Assembly: GCA_023401045.1 (NCBI GenBank)
Contig: JAEXEM010000026.1
Location: forward strand, 1-7,051
DNA: 7,051 bases
DNA from: Actinomycetes bacterium
GTDB taxonomy: Bacteria; Actinomycetota; Actinomycetes; Actinomycetales; Cellulomonadaceae
Direction of reading: 5' to 3'
The position numbers and the translations under genes are program-made. This document shows positions 1-6,715 of this stretch, piece after piece. The notes below the pieces were generated by a model. The model was not told the DNA's origin. It did not search any database and saw only the letters and a list, made by a program, of their open reading frames with translations. Each line of letters opens with the position of its first letter. The stretch's first letter is position 1.

Positions 1-874
1 GACGCAGGCCGTCGACCGAGAGGACGACGAGCGCGACCCACACCAGCCCGAAGCCCCACCACCGCGCCGGCGGCATCTCCTCCCCGGCGACGAGGACGCC
101 GATGGCGAGCTGGAGGACCGGTGCGAGGTACTGCAGCAGACCGACGGTCGACAGCGGCAGCCGCCGTGCCGCGGAGTTGAAGAGCAGCAGCGGCACGGCG
201 GTGAGGACCCCGGTGCCGACGAGGGCGAGGCCGTGCAGGTCGGGCGCGAACGTGCCGGCGCCGACGACGTGCAGCCACACGAGGTAGGCGACCGCGACCG
301 GCGTGAGCAGCGCGGTCTCGGCGGCCAGCCCCGGCAGGGCGGCGACGCGCGGCCCGAGGCGGGACTTGATGAGGCCGTACGTGCCGAAGGACCCGGCGAG
401 GACGAGCGCGATCCACGGCAGCCGGCCGTACCCGGCGGTGATGACGACGACGGCGGCGGCGCCGAAGCCCACCGCGACCCACTGGACGGCGCGCAGCCGC
501 TCGCCGAGCACGACGACCGCGAGCGCGACGGTGACGAGCGGGTTGATGAAGTAGCCGAGCGCGGCGTCGACGACGTGCCCCGTCGTCACGCCGTGGACGA
601 AGACGAGCCAGTTGACCGCGAGCAGCACGGCGGCGACCCCGAGGGGCAGCAGGACGCGCCCGTCGCGCAGCAGGGCCGTGAACGCGCCCCACGTCCGGGT
701 GGCGAGCAGGAGGACGAGGCACAGCAGGAGCGACCACACGACGCGGTGGGCGATGATCTCGACGGGGTCGGCGGGCTCGAGCAGCGGGAAGTACAGGGGC
801 AGTGCGCCCCACAGGAGGTAGGCGGCGACGCCGGCGACGAGGCCGCCGCGTCGGCCGGGGGAGGGGGCGTCCAC
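1..874 (-). CDS. rarD: RarD-type EamA family permease, 3' end cut by window
   Basis: This is a multi-pass inner-membrane protein of the EamA (drug/metabolite) superfamily, RarD subfamily. The visible 291 codons are almost the whole protein, since E. coli RarD is about 296 residues; only the C-terminal end lies beyond base 1. Recognisable RarD signatures are YLLWGALPLYF near residues 19-29, EIIAHRVVWS at 39-48, NW at 88-89, and GHVVDAALGYFINPLV at 99-114, followed by VLGERLRAVQW. About ten hydrophobic segments alternate with short Arg-rich loops. The GTG start at 874 is chosen because no ATG, GTG or TTG occurs in frame in the next 28 codons upstream. It has no Shine-Dalgarno, but a TACAGT box ends 6 bases before it, so the message is probably leaderless. 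Family members were named for chloramphenicol sensitivity in E. coli, but the physiological substrate is generally unknown and cannot be told here. The gene is divergent from fprA. Confidence 0.9.
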   Translation of the reverse strand, partial: MDAPSPGRRGGLVAGVAAYLLWGALPLYFPLLEPADPVEIIAHRVVWSLLLCLVLLLATRTWGAFTALLRDGRVLLPLGVAAVLLAVNWLVFVHGVTTGHVVDAALGYFINPLVTVALAVVVLGERLRAVQWVAVGFGAAAVVVITAGYGRLPWIALVLAGSFGTYGLIKSRLGPRVAALPGLAAETALLTPVAVAYLVWLHVVGAGTFAPDLHGLALVGTGVLTAVPLLLFNSAARRLPLSTVGLLQYLAPVLQLAIGVLVAGEEMPPARWWGFGLVWVALVVLSVDGLR

Positions 875-880
875 CCCGTG

Positions 881-886
881 ACTGTA
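881..886 (-). promoter_or_regulatory. -10 box of a probable leaderless promoter for rarD
   Basis: The minus strand reads TACAGT, fitting the actinobacterial TANNNT -10 pattern. Six bases separate its last T from the G of the rarD GTG codon, which is where transcription would start. No Shine-Dalgarno is present in that gap. No convincing -35 element is seen 16-19 bases upstream. Leaderless messages are common in Actinomycetota, so the arrangement is plausible but inferred. Confidence 0.5.
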
Positions 887-925
887 GTTCGCGCCGGGCG
901 CCGGACGACGCCACCGCGGGCGCCC

Positions 926-956
926 GGATCGTCCGTCCGCATGCTGGATCGTCCGT
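926..956. repeat. 11-bp direct repeat between divergent promoters
   Basis: GGATCGTCCGT occurs at 926-936 and again, identical, at 946-956, a spacing of 20 bp or close to two helical turns. Each copy has short palindromic arms (GGA and TCC). The midpoint, about 941, is some 67 bp from the predicted rarD start site (874) and some 67 bp from the predicted fprA start site (about 1008). This suggests a two-site binding position for one regulator acting on either or both genes, but no specific regulator family is recognised. Confidence 0.4.
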
Positions 957-995
957 ATCGTGAGGTGGACGTCGAGCGAGTCGGGCCCGACGTCC

Positions 996-1001
996 TAGAC
1001 T
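996..1001 (+). promoter_or_regulatory. Candidate -10 box for fprA
   Basis: TAGACT fits TANNNT and would start transcription near 1008, giving a 5' leader of about 97 bases. No good -35 box lies at normal spacing; the nearest TTGAC-like sequence (TGGAC, 966-970) is too far away. The leader can fold: GCGCTCG at 1034-1040 pairs with CGAGCGC at 1071-1077, and GCCGG at 1041-1045 with CCGGC at 1063-1067. Confidence 0.35.
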
Positions 1002-1104
1002 TGTCGCCGCACTGCTCTCGCGCCGACGGCGAGGCGCTCGGCCGGCAGCGGCTCGGCAGCGCCCGGCGTCCGAGCGCTCCCCACAGCGGAAGGCATCAGG
1101 TCCC

Positions 1105-2490
1105 GTGAGCACCACGACCCTGCGCGTCGCGATCGTCGGCGCCGGCCCGGCCGGCATCTACGCCGCCGACATCCTGTCGAAGACCGACCTCGACGTGAGC
1201 ATCGACCTCTTCGAGCGGCTGCCCGCGCCGTTCGGGCTGGTGCGCTACGGCGTCGCGCCCGACCACCCGCGCATCAAGCAGATCATCGTCGCGCTGCACA
1301 AGGTGCTCGAGCGCGGCGACATCCGGCTGCTCGCGAACGTCGACTACGGCACCGACCTCAAGCTCGACGACCTGCGGACGTTCTACGACGCGGTCATCTT
1401 CTCCACCGGCGCCATCCGCGACGCCGAGCTGCCGATCCCCGGCATCGACCTCGAGGGCTCCTACGGTGCCGCGGACTTCGTCTCCTGGTACGACGGGCAC
1501 CCGGACGTGCCGCGGACCTGGCCGCTCGAGGCGCAGCAGATCGCCGTCATCGGCGCGGGCAACGTCGCGCTCGACGTCGCGCGGATCCTCGCCAAGCACG
1601 CGGACGACCTGCTGCCGACCGAGGTCCCGGCGAACGTCTACGAGATCCTCAAGCAGAACCCGGTGACGGACGTCCACGTCTTCGCCCGCCGCGGCCCGGC
1701 GCAGGCGAAGTTCTCGCCGCTCGAGCTGCGCGAGCTCGGTCACGTCCCGGACGTCGACACGGTCGTCTACCCCGAGGACTTCGAGTTCGACGAGGGCTCG
1801 ATGGCCGCGATCCACTCGAGCAACCAGACGAAGCAGGTCGTCAAGACCCTCACCGACTGGACGCTCAAGGAGCCCGAGGACCTCACCGCCTCGCGCCGCA
1901 TCCACCTGCACTTCCTCCACAAGCCCGTCGAGGTGCTCGGGGAGGACGGCAAGGTCGTCGCGCTGCGCACCGAGCGCACGGCCCTCAACGGGGACGGGAA
2001 CGTCACCGGCACCGGGACGTACGAGGACTGGCCCGTCCAGGCCGTCTACCGCGCCGTCGGGTACTTCGGCTCCCCGCTCGTCGACATCCCGTTCGACGAG
2101 GTCGCCGGTGTCATCCCCAACCGCGAGGGCCGGGTCATCGACGTCGACGGCTCGCCGCTGCCCGGGGTCTACACGACCGGCTGGATCAAGCGTGGTCCGG
2201 TCGGCCTCATCGGCCACACGAAGTCGGACGCCTCCGAGACGATCCGCCACCTCGGCGAGGACGCCACCGAGGCGGGCGACGCGTTCCGCACCGCCACCGA
2301 GCGCGACCCGCAGGCCGTCCTCGACTTCCTCGCCCAGCGCGGTGTCGACGTCATCGACTGGTCCGGCTGGGAGCTCCTCGACGCGTACGAGAGGTCCCTC
2401 GGCGAGCCGCACGGCCGTGAGCGCGTCAAGCTCGTCCCGCGCGAGGAGATGGTCGCCATCTCCCTCGGGCGCATCCCGGCCGCCGACTGA
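1105..2490 (+). CDS. fprA: Ferredoxin/flavodoxin-NADP+ reductase, FprA (adrenodoxin-reductase type)
   Basis: This 461-residue cytosolic flavoenzyme transfers electrons between NADPH and ferredoxins, for example to supply cytochromes P450 or iron-sulfur enzymes. The length matches mycobacterial FprA (about 456), and there is no fused ferredoxin domain as in FprB-type proteins. An N-terminal FAD-binding motif GAGPAG is at residues 12-17. It is followed by RYGVAPDHPRIKQ, typical of adrenodoxin reductases. The NADP-binding GAGNVA is at 150-155, and the C-terminal signature GWIKRGPVGLIG starts at 359. The GTG at 1105 follows GGAAGG (1088-1093) and places the FAD motif at the usual distance from the N-terminus. 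The gene is alone on its strand: rarD is divergent and the importer ATPase gene convergent. No ferredoxin or P450 gene is adjacent, so its redox partner is not shown by context. The long open frame on the opposite strand is a GC-bias shadow. Confidence 0.96.
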   Translation: MSTTTLRVAIVGAGPAGIYAADILSKTDLDVSIDLFERLPAPFGLVRYGVAPDHPRIKQIIVALHKVLERGDIRLLANVDYGTDLKLDDLRTFYDAVIFSTGAIRDAELPIPGIDLEGSYGAADFVSWYDGHPDVPRTWPLEAQQIAVIGAGNVALDVARILAKHADDLLPTEVPANVYEILKQNPVTDVHVFARRGPAQAKFSPLELRELGHVPDVDTVVYPEDFEFDEGSMAAIHSSNQTKQVVKTLTDWTLKEPEDLTASRRIHLHFLHKPVEVLGEDGKVVALRTERTALNGDGNVTGTGTYEDWPVQAVYRAVGYFGSPLVDIPFDEVAGVIPNREGRVIDVDGSPLPGVYTTGWIKRGPVGLIGHTKSDASETIRHLGEDATEAGDAFRTATERDPQAVLDFLAQRGVDVIDWSGWELLDAYERSLGEPHGRERVKLVPREEMVAISLGRIPAAD

Positions 2491-2533
2491 CGGCGCCCCC
2501 CGGCACGGGCAGGGCCGGGGAGAGCGCCGTCAG
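2487..2533. terminator. Hairpin in the fprA/ABC convergent gap
   Basis: CTGACGGCGC at 2487-2496, which contains the fprA stop codon, pairs with GCGCCGTCAG at 2524-2533. Inside it, CCCCGGC at 2498-2504 pairs with GCCGGGG at 2514-2520 around a 9-base loop, giving a 17-bp stem with a small internal bulge. No T-tract follows on either strand, which is common for actinobacterial terminators. It lies between two convergent genes and may stop transcription from both sides. Confidence 0.55.
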
Positions 2534-2561
2534 GACGTGGGGCAGAGCGCCGTCAGGGCGT
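2521..2561. repeat. 18-bp imperfect tandem repeat over the ABC gene 3' end
   Basis: Positions 2521-2538 and 2544-2561 match in 17 of 18 bases (AGAGCGCCGTCAGG, then ACGT or GCGT), with a 23-bp period. The second copy contains the stop codon of the ATPase gene; the first lies just beyond it. On the minus strand both contain CTGACGGCGC, the same 10 bases that span the stop codon of fprA on the plus strand. This looks like a small duplication of the gene end. Confidence 0.6.
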
Positions 2562-3317
2562 CATGCGCCGCAGGAACTCCCGGGTGCGTGCCTCGACGGG
2601 GTCGCCGAGCACCTGCGCCGCGGGCCCGCGCTCGTGCACCCGGCCCTCGTGGAGGAAGCACACCTCGTCGGCGACCTCCCGCGCGAACGTCATCTCGTGA
2701 GTGGCGAGCACCATCGTCAGCCCGGTCTGCTTGAGCTCGCCGAGCAGGTCGAGCACCTCGCCGACGAGCTCGGGGTCGAGCGCGCTCGTCACCTCGTCGA
2801 GGAGCAGCACGGCCGGCCGCGTGACGAGCGCCCGCGCGATGGCGACACGCTGCTGCTGGCCGCCGGACAGCTCGTCGGGGAACGCCCGGGCCTTGCCCGC
2901 CAGGCCGATCCGCTCGAGCACGGCCATCGCCGCCGTCTCGGCCTCGGCGCGCGGCGTGCCGTGCACGAGGCGCGGGGCGAGCGTGACGTTGTCGAGGACG
3001 CGCAGGTGCGGGAAGAGGTTGTACGCCTGGAAGACCATCCCCATGCGGGCGCGCACGGCGTCGGCGTCGAGGCGCGGGTCGGTGATGTCCTGCCCCTCGA
3101 GCTCGATGACGCCGTCGTCGACGTCCTCGAGCAGGTCGATGCAGCGCAGCAGCGTCGACTTGCCGGACCCGGACGCGCCGATGAGGACGACGACCTGGTG
3201 CGCCTGCACGTCGAGCGAGAGGTCGTCGAGGACGACGTGGTCGCCGAAGGCCTTGCGCACCCCCCGCACGGACAGCAGCGGGCCCCCGGACGCCGGCGGG
3301 CTCTGCGGGGCGGTCAT
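2553..3317 (-). CDS. Amino-acid-type ABC importer, ATP-binding subunit
   Basis: This 254-residue cytoplasmic ATPase powers the importer encoded by the two genes upstream. It belongs to the GlnQ/HisP group (polar amino acid uptake family). All catalytic motifs are intact: Walker A GASGSGKST at 47-55, Q-loop glutamine 97 in VFQAYNLFPH, signature LSGGQQQR at 150-157, Walker B LLLDEV with D174 and E175, D-loop SALD at 178-181 and switch histidine 207 in ATHEM. The C-terminal TREFLRR is typical of the group. The ATG at 3317 overlaps the permease stop as ATGA, so translation is probably coupled. The frame stays open far upstream by base composition only, and residues before this ATG would be Arg/Ala-rich noise. 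The amino acid carried cannot be told from this subunit. Confidence 0.95.
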   Translation of the reverse strand: MTAPQSPPASGGPLLSVRGVRKAFGDHVVLDDLSLDVQAHQVVVLIGASGSGKSTLLRCIDLLEDVDDGVIELEGQDITDPRLDADAVRARMGMVFQAYNLFPHLRVLDNVTLAPRLVHGTPRAEAETAAMAVLERIGLAGKARAFPDELSGGQQQRVAIARALVTRPAVLLLDEVTSALDPELVGEVLDLLGELKQTGLTMVLATHEMTFAREVADEVCFLHEGRVHERGPAAQVLGDPVEARTREFLRRMTP

Positions 3318-4186
3318 CGCATGACCCCCGCGCCGGCGAGCCCGCTCTGCGCGCCCAGCCACCCCGAGCGTCGCGCGAGCGCGTCGGTCACCCGGGTGAG
3401 CGGGATCGTCAGGAGGACGAAGAGCACGCCGGCGACGACGTACGGCGTGAAGTTCGCGTTCGTCGCGGTGGCGATCTGCGCGGCCCGCACGGCGTCGACG
3501 GCCCCGAGGATCGAGATGAGCCCGGAGTCCTTCGACAACGACACGAGGTCGTTGAGCAGCGGCGGCACGACCCGGCGCACGGCCTGCGGCAGCACGACGT
3601 GCCGCATCGTCCGCCCGCGGCTGAGGCCGAGCGAGCGGGCGGCCGCGACCTGCGAGGGGTGGACCGACTCGATGCCCGCCCGGAACACCTCGGCGACGTA
3701 CGACGAGTACGTGAGCACGAGCGCGAGCCCGCCGAGCACGACCGCCGACGTCGGGACGCCCTGCAGGCGCAGGCCCGGCAGGCCGAACCCGACGAGCAGC
3801 AGGACGAGGATGAGCGGCAGCCCGCGGAACACGTCGACGTACGCCGTCGCGAGCAGCCGCAGCGGCAGGAAGACCGGCCCCCGCAGCGTGCGGGCGAGCG
3901 CCAGCGCGAGCGCGACGACGACGATGAGCACCGCGCACACCGCCATGACGCGCACGTTGAGCCACAGCCCCTCGAGCACGGCCGGCAGCGACGCGACGGC
4001 GACGTCGAGGTCGAGGAACGACGCCTTGACCCGGGGCCACCCCGGGGTGGCCCGCACGCCGAGGACGACGACGACGCCGAGCGCGAGCGTCGAGACGAGC
4101 GCCGCGGCCGTCGAGCGGCGGGCACGCGAGCGGCGGTAGGCGTCCCGCTCGCGCTGGACCGCCGACGGCTGCCAGGGGGTCGTCAC
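3314..4186 (-). CDS. Amino-acid-type ABC importer, permease subunit
   Basis: This 290-residue inner-membrane subunit belongs to the HisM/GlnP family. An N-terminal membrane segment at about 27-44 is followed by a short outside loop, then several hydrophobic segments (about 78-98, 111-136, 148-168 and two more after 203). Family marks are FRGLPLI at 120-126 and the EAA-type coupling loop at about 179-202, with glycine 187 and the closing LPQA at 199-202, which docks on the ATPase. The GTG start at 4186 overlaps the stop of the binding-protein gene as GTGA, and the stop overlaps the ATPase start as ATGA. Only one permease gene is present in the operon, so the transporter is inferred to use a permease homodimer, as in GlnP-type systems. 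The open frame continues upstream across the binding-protein gene, but that stretch is a shadow. Confidence 0.93.
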   Translation of the reverse strand: MTTPWQPSAVQRERDAYRRSRARRSTAAALVSTLALGVVVVLGVRATPGWPRVKASFLDLDVAVASLPAVLEGLWLNVRVMAVCAVLIVVVALALALARTLRGPVFLPLRLLATAYVDVFRGLPLILVLLLVGFGLPGLRLQGVPTSAVVLGGLALVLTYSSYVAEVFRAGIESVHPSQVAAARSLGLSRGRTMRHVVLPQAVRRVVPPLLNDLVSLSKDSGLISILGAVDAVRAAQIATATNANFTPYVVAGVLFVLLTIPLTRVTDALARRSGWLGAQSGLAGAGVMR

Positions 4187-5022
4187 CCGAGGACGGGCGC
4201 GCCGGCCGCGTCGGTGAGCCAGGTCGCCTCGAGGTCGGCGAGCGTGCCGTCCTCGCGCAGCGCGTCGACCGCGGCGGTGACGGCGGCGGTGAGGGCCGAG
4301 TCCTTGTCGAGCGCGAGGCCGAACTCGTCGCCGCCCGCGCTCTGCGGGAGCTGGCCGACGAGGACGCCGTCCTCGAGCTCGGCCGCCGTGATGTAGAGCG
4401 CCGTCGGCAGGTCGACGACGATCGCGTCGACGAGGCCCGCGGTGAGGGCCTGCTTCACCTGGTCGTTGTCGTTGAAGACCTGGACGTCCGTCGTCGGCGC
4501 GATGATGTCGCGCGCCGCGGTGAGGCTCGTCGTGCCGACCATCGTGCCGATGCGCGCACCGGCGAGCTCCGCGATCGTCGTGGCCTCGGCGAAGGGCGAG
4601 CCGGCGAGGGTGACGACCGCCTGGGACGTCGTGTAGTAGGCCGAGGAGAAGTCGAGGTTCGCCCGGCGTTCGTCGCTGATCGACACCTGGTTGATCGCGA
4701 CGTCGAACTTCTTCGCGCCCGGCGCGATGATCTGGTCGAAGCTCGCGGTCACCCACACGACCTCGTCCTTCGAGTAGCCCATCTCCTCGGCGACCGCGTA
4801 GGCGACGGCAGCCTCGAAGCCCTCGCCGCTCGCCGGGTCGTTCCCGGCGACCCACGGCTCGTAGGCCGGGTCGGACGTCGCGAACGTGAGGACGCCCTCG
4901 GTGACGGTCGCGGGAGCGCCGTCGGCCGTGGCGTCGTCCGTGGCCCCGTCGGCCGGGGCGCACGCCGCGAGCGCCAGGGCGGCGACGAGGGCCAGCGAGG
5001 ACAGGCGGGTGGTGCGGCGCAT
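4183..5022 (-). CDS. Amino-acid-type ABC importer, substrate-binding lipoprotein
   Basis: This 279-residue protein is the extracellular receptor of the importer. It starts with a lipoprotein signal peptide: RR at 2-3, a hydrophobic core, and the lipobox LAAC with acylated Cys21. An Ala/Asp/Thr-rich linker runs to about residue 42. The rest is a family 3 (type 2 periplasmic fold) binding domain. Recognisable parts are GFE at 68-70, ASFDQII at 93-99, [17 protein letters not shown] with Arg119 (the usual carboxylate-binding arginine of amino-acid receptors), LDFSSAYY at 123-130, and [10 protein letters not shown] in the second lobe. The ATG at 5022 has GGAG seven bases upstream. The gene leads the operon, followed by permease and ATPase genes. 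A polar or charged amino acid is the likely ligand from family membership, but the exact one is unknown. Confidence 0.94.
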   Translation of the reverse strand: MRRTTRLSSLALVAALALAACAPADGATDDATADGAPATVTEGVLTFATSDPAYEPWVAGNDPASGEGFEAAVAYAVAEEMGYSKDEVVWVTASFDQIIAPGAKKFDVAINQVSISDERRANLDFSSAYYTTSQAVVTLAGSPFAEATTIAELAGARIGTMVGTTSLTAARDIIAPTTDVQVFNDNDQVKQALTAGLVDAIVVDLPTALYITAAELEDGVLVGQLPQSAGGDEFGLALDKDSALTAAVTAAVDALREDGTLADLEATWLTDAAGAPVLG

Positions 5023-5054
5023 GGGGGGACTCCGGGATCGTGCGGGGGACGGGG

Positions 5055-5082
5055 CGCCGCGTGGCGCGGCGGGGCAAGGATA
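5055..5082 (-). promoter_or_regulatory. Candidate promoter and leader hairpin of the importer operon
   Basis: On the minus strand TATCCT (5082-5077) fits a -10 box and would start transcription near 5070, about 48 bases before the lipoprotein ATG. No clear -35 box is seen. Directly at the predicted start lies a perfect inverted repeat, CGCCGCG at 5055-5061 and CGCGGCG at 5065-5071 with a TGG loop. It could be an operator or a 5' leader hairpin; in such GC-rich DNA it may also be chance. Confidence 0.4.
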
Positions 5083-5117
5083 CGAGCGCGTCGGGCACGG
5101 GTGCGGCAGCCGTCCGG

Positions 5118-5143
5118 GGAACGGCACGCACCGCCCGGACGTT
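5118..5143 (+). promoter_or_regulatory. ECF sigma factor (SigR/SigH/SigE-like) promoter of htpX
   Basis: GGAAC at 5118-5122 and GTT at 5141-5143 are separated by exactly 18 bases. This matches the known consensus of stress-responsive group IV sigma factors in actinobacteria (GGAA-N18-20-GTT for SigR/SigH, and closely similar for SigE). Transcription would begin near 5150, about 47 bases before the htpX ATG. No TANNNT housekeeping -10 box is seen in this strand of the gap. A heat, thiol-oxidative or envelope stress response fits the product. Confidence 0.6.
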
Positions 5144-5165
5144 GTCGGTGTGCGGACGGGCGGTG
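5129..5165. repeat. 9-bp inverted repeat flanking the htpX -10 element
   Basis: CACCGCCCG at 5129-5137 is mirrored by CGGGCGGTG at 5157-5165, with a 19-base gap that holds the GTT element and the predicted start site. A nested competing repeat, CGGGCG (5157-5162) and CGCCCG (5168-5173), overlaps the right arm. The layout would suit a repressor operator over the start site. It does not match the HspR (HAIR) or CIRCE consensus. Confidence 0.4.
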
Positions 5166-5196
5166 GACGCCCGCCGTGGGGAGGACGAGGGACGAC

Positions 5197-6066
5197 ATGG
5201 GGCACCGGCACTACAACGGGCTCAAGACCGCGGCGCTGTTCGGCGTGCTCTGGGCGGTGCTGCTGGGGATCGGCTGGCTCGTCGGCGGCGGGCAGTACCT
5301 GTGGATCTTCACGCTCGCGGGCCTGGCGATGACGGCGTACAGCTACTGGAACTCCGACAAGATCGCCATCCGCGCGATGCGCGCCCGCCCGGTGAGCGAG
5401 CTCGAGCAGCCGGCGATGTACCGGATCGTGCGCGAGCTCTCGACAGCCGCGCGCCAGCCGATGCCGCGGCTCTACGTCTCGCCGACGATGGCCCCGAACG
5501 CGTTCGCCACCGGGCGTGACCCCCAGAACGCGGCGGTGTGCTGCACCGAGGGCATCCTCCAGATCCTCGACGAGCGCGAGCTGCGCGGCGTCCTCGGGCA
5601 CGAGCTCATGCACGTCTACAACCGCGACATCCTCACGTCGTCGATCGCCGCGGCGGTCGCGGGCGTCATCACCTCGCTCGCGCAGTTCGCGCTCTTCTTC
5701 GGCGGTGGCGACCGTCGCGAGGGCGGCAACCCGATCGCGGGTCTGCTCATGGCGCTGCTCGCGCCGTTCGCCGCGACGCTCGTCCAGCTCGCGATCTCCC
5801 GCACCCGCGAGTACGACGCCGACGAGGACGGTGCGCGTCTCACGGGCGACCCGCTCGCGCTCGCGTCGGCGCTGCGCAAGCTCGACGCCGGGACGCAGGC
5901 GCGGCCCCTGCCCCAGGAGCGCGAGCTCGTCGACGTCTCGCACCTCATGATCGCCAACCCGTTCCGTGGTGCCGGCATCGGCCGGATGTTCGCGACGCAC
6001 CCTCCGATGGTCGACCGCATCGCGCGGCTGGAGTCGATGGCGGGCGGCGGCATCACGCGGTACTGA
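5197..6066 (+). CDS. htpX: Membrane zinc metalloprotease HtpX (M48 family)
   Basis: This 289-residue integral membrane protease degrades damaged or misfolded membrane proteins, with its active site on the cytoplasmic side. Two N-terminal membrane segments (about 11-31 and 34-51) precede the catalytic part. The zinc site is HELMH at 135-139, giving ligands H135 and H139 and catalytic E136. The third ligand is E205 in the SRTREYDAD stretch. Two hydrophobic segments lie between (about 148-170 and 179-200). The C-terminal [13 protein letters not shown] is a family hallmark. The length matches actinobacterial HtpX (about 286). The ATG at 5197 follows GAGGGA by four bases. An in-frame GTG at 5101 is rejected because it lies upstream of the predicted transcription start and adds non-homologous residues. 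The gene is divergent from the amino-acid importer, convergent with yajQ, and probably induced through the ECF-type promoter upstream. Confidence 0.96.
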   Translation: MGHRHYNGLKTAALFGVLWAVLLGIGWLVGGGQYLWIFTLAGLAMTAYSYWNSDKIAIRAMRARPVSELEQPAMYRIVRELSTAARQPMPRLYVSPTMAPNAFATGRDPQNAAVCCTEGILQILDERELRGVLGHELMHVYNRDILTSSIAAAVAGVITSLAQFALFFGGGDRREGGNPIAGLLMALLAPFAATLVQLAISRTREYDADEDGARLTGDPLALASALRKLDAGTQARPLPQERELVDVSHLMIANPFRGAGIGRMFATHPPMVDRIARLESMAGGGITRY

Positions 6067-6077
6067 CGCGGCGCACC

Positions 6078-6143
6078 CCCCACGCGCACCGGCCCGGTGC
6101 CGGACCGTCTCGACGGTCGGCACCGGGCCGGTGCGCGTGCGGG
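6078..6143. terminator. Very long bidirectional hairpin between htpX and yajQ
   Basis: The arm at 6081-6108 pairs with 6113-6139 to form 27 base pairs with a single unpaired G (6102 or 6103) and a CTCG tetraloop at 6109-6112. CCC (6078-6080) and GGG (6141-6143) could extend it past one unpaired C. It begins 11 bases after the htpX stop and ends a few bases from the yajQ stop, so it can terminate both convergent genes. No T-tract follows on either strand. Each arm also contains a self-complementary 15-mer (6086-6100 and 6121-6135 region, GCACCGG then CCGGTGC). Confidence 0.85.
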
Positions 6144-6145
6144 TC

Positions 6146-6643
6146 TCAGCGGTAGTTGACGAACTGCAGCGCGGCGTCGACGTCCGCGCCCTTGAGCAGC
6201 GCGATGACCGCCTGGAGGTCGTCGCGGCTCTTCGCCGAGACGCGCAGCTCGTCGCCCTGGATCTGCGTCTTCACGCCCTTGGGGCCCTCGTCGCGGACGA
6301 TCTTCGCGAGCTTCTTCGCGACCTCGCTGCTCAGCCCCTCCTTGATGGAGGCGGCGAGGCGGTACTCCTTGCCGGACGGCTTGGGCTCGCCGTCACCGGT
6401 GTCGAGCGCCTTGAGCGAGATGTTCCGCTTGATGAGCTTGGACTGGAAGACGTCGAGCACCGCGAGCACGCGCTCGGCGGAGTTCGCGACCATGAGGACG
6501 CTGTCCCCGCTCCACGAGATGGACGCCCCGACGCCCTTGAAGTCGTACCGCTGCGCGATCTCCTTCGCGGCCTGGTTCAGCGCGTTGTCGACCTCCTGGC
6601 GGTCGACCTTGCTGACGACGTCGAACGACGACTCGCTCGCCAT
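6146..6643 (-). CDS. yajQ: YajQ/UPF0234 family nucleotide-binding protein
   Basis: This small cytosolic protein of 165 residues has the usual YajQ length (about 163). The family folds as two ferredoxin-like domains and binds nucleotides or RNA; a Xanthomonas member was reported to bind cyclic di-GMP and act with a transcription regulator. The N-terminal [17 protein letters not shown] (5-21), AQRYDFKG (30-37) and the closing FVNYR are hallmarks, and it is Lys-rich compared with its neighbours. The ATG at 6643 is fixed by a strong Shine-Dalgarno, GGGAGGGAG (6656-6648 on the minus strand); an extended frame to 6763 adds no family sequence. It is convergent with htpX and divergent from the tRNA gene. 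No clear promoter is seen upstream. Its function in this organism is unknown, and no cyclic di-GMP enzyme is in the window. Confidence 0.95.
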   Translation of the reverse strand: MASESSFDVVSKVDRQEVDNALNQAAKEIAQRYDFKGVGASISWSGDSVLMVANSAERVLAVLDVFQSKLIKRNISLKALDTGDGEPKPSGKEYRLAASIKEGLSSEVAKKLAKIVRDEGPKGVKTQIQGDELRVSAKSRDDLQAVIALLKGADVDAALQFVNYR

Positions 6644-6715
6644 GCTGCTCCCTCCCGGCGCCCGCGTCGGGGCGCCTCTCCGGTCCGGCGGAGGGAGCCG
6701 GCACCGGCCCGTCCC

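Noticed and set aside
233..1108. 291-residue plus-strand frame opposite rarD
   Set aside because: It is Gly/Asp/Glu/Arg-rich without a domain, and the opposite strand encodes a clear RarD protein.
1096..2412. 438-residue open frame antisense to fprA
   Set aside because: It is Val/Asp/Arg-rich with no recognisable domain, and lies exactly opposite a clear fprA. Long antisense frames are expected from G/C third-position bias.
2634..4139. 501-residue plus-strand frame opposite the importer genes
   Set aside because: It is a shadow of the ATPase and permease genes, with no motifs or ribosome binding site.
5101..5196. Longer htpX start at an in-frame GTG (5101)
   Set aside because: The added residues do not resemble HtpX, and the predicted transcription start near 5150 would exclude them. 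The ATG at 5197 has a good ribosome binding site.
4183..6123. 646-residue minus-strand frame running from htpX through the lipoprotein gene
   Set aside because: Only the last 279 residues are real (signal peptide start at 5022). The upstream part is antisense to htpX and compositionally random.
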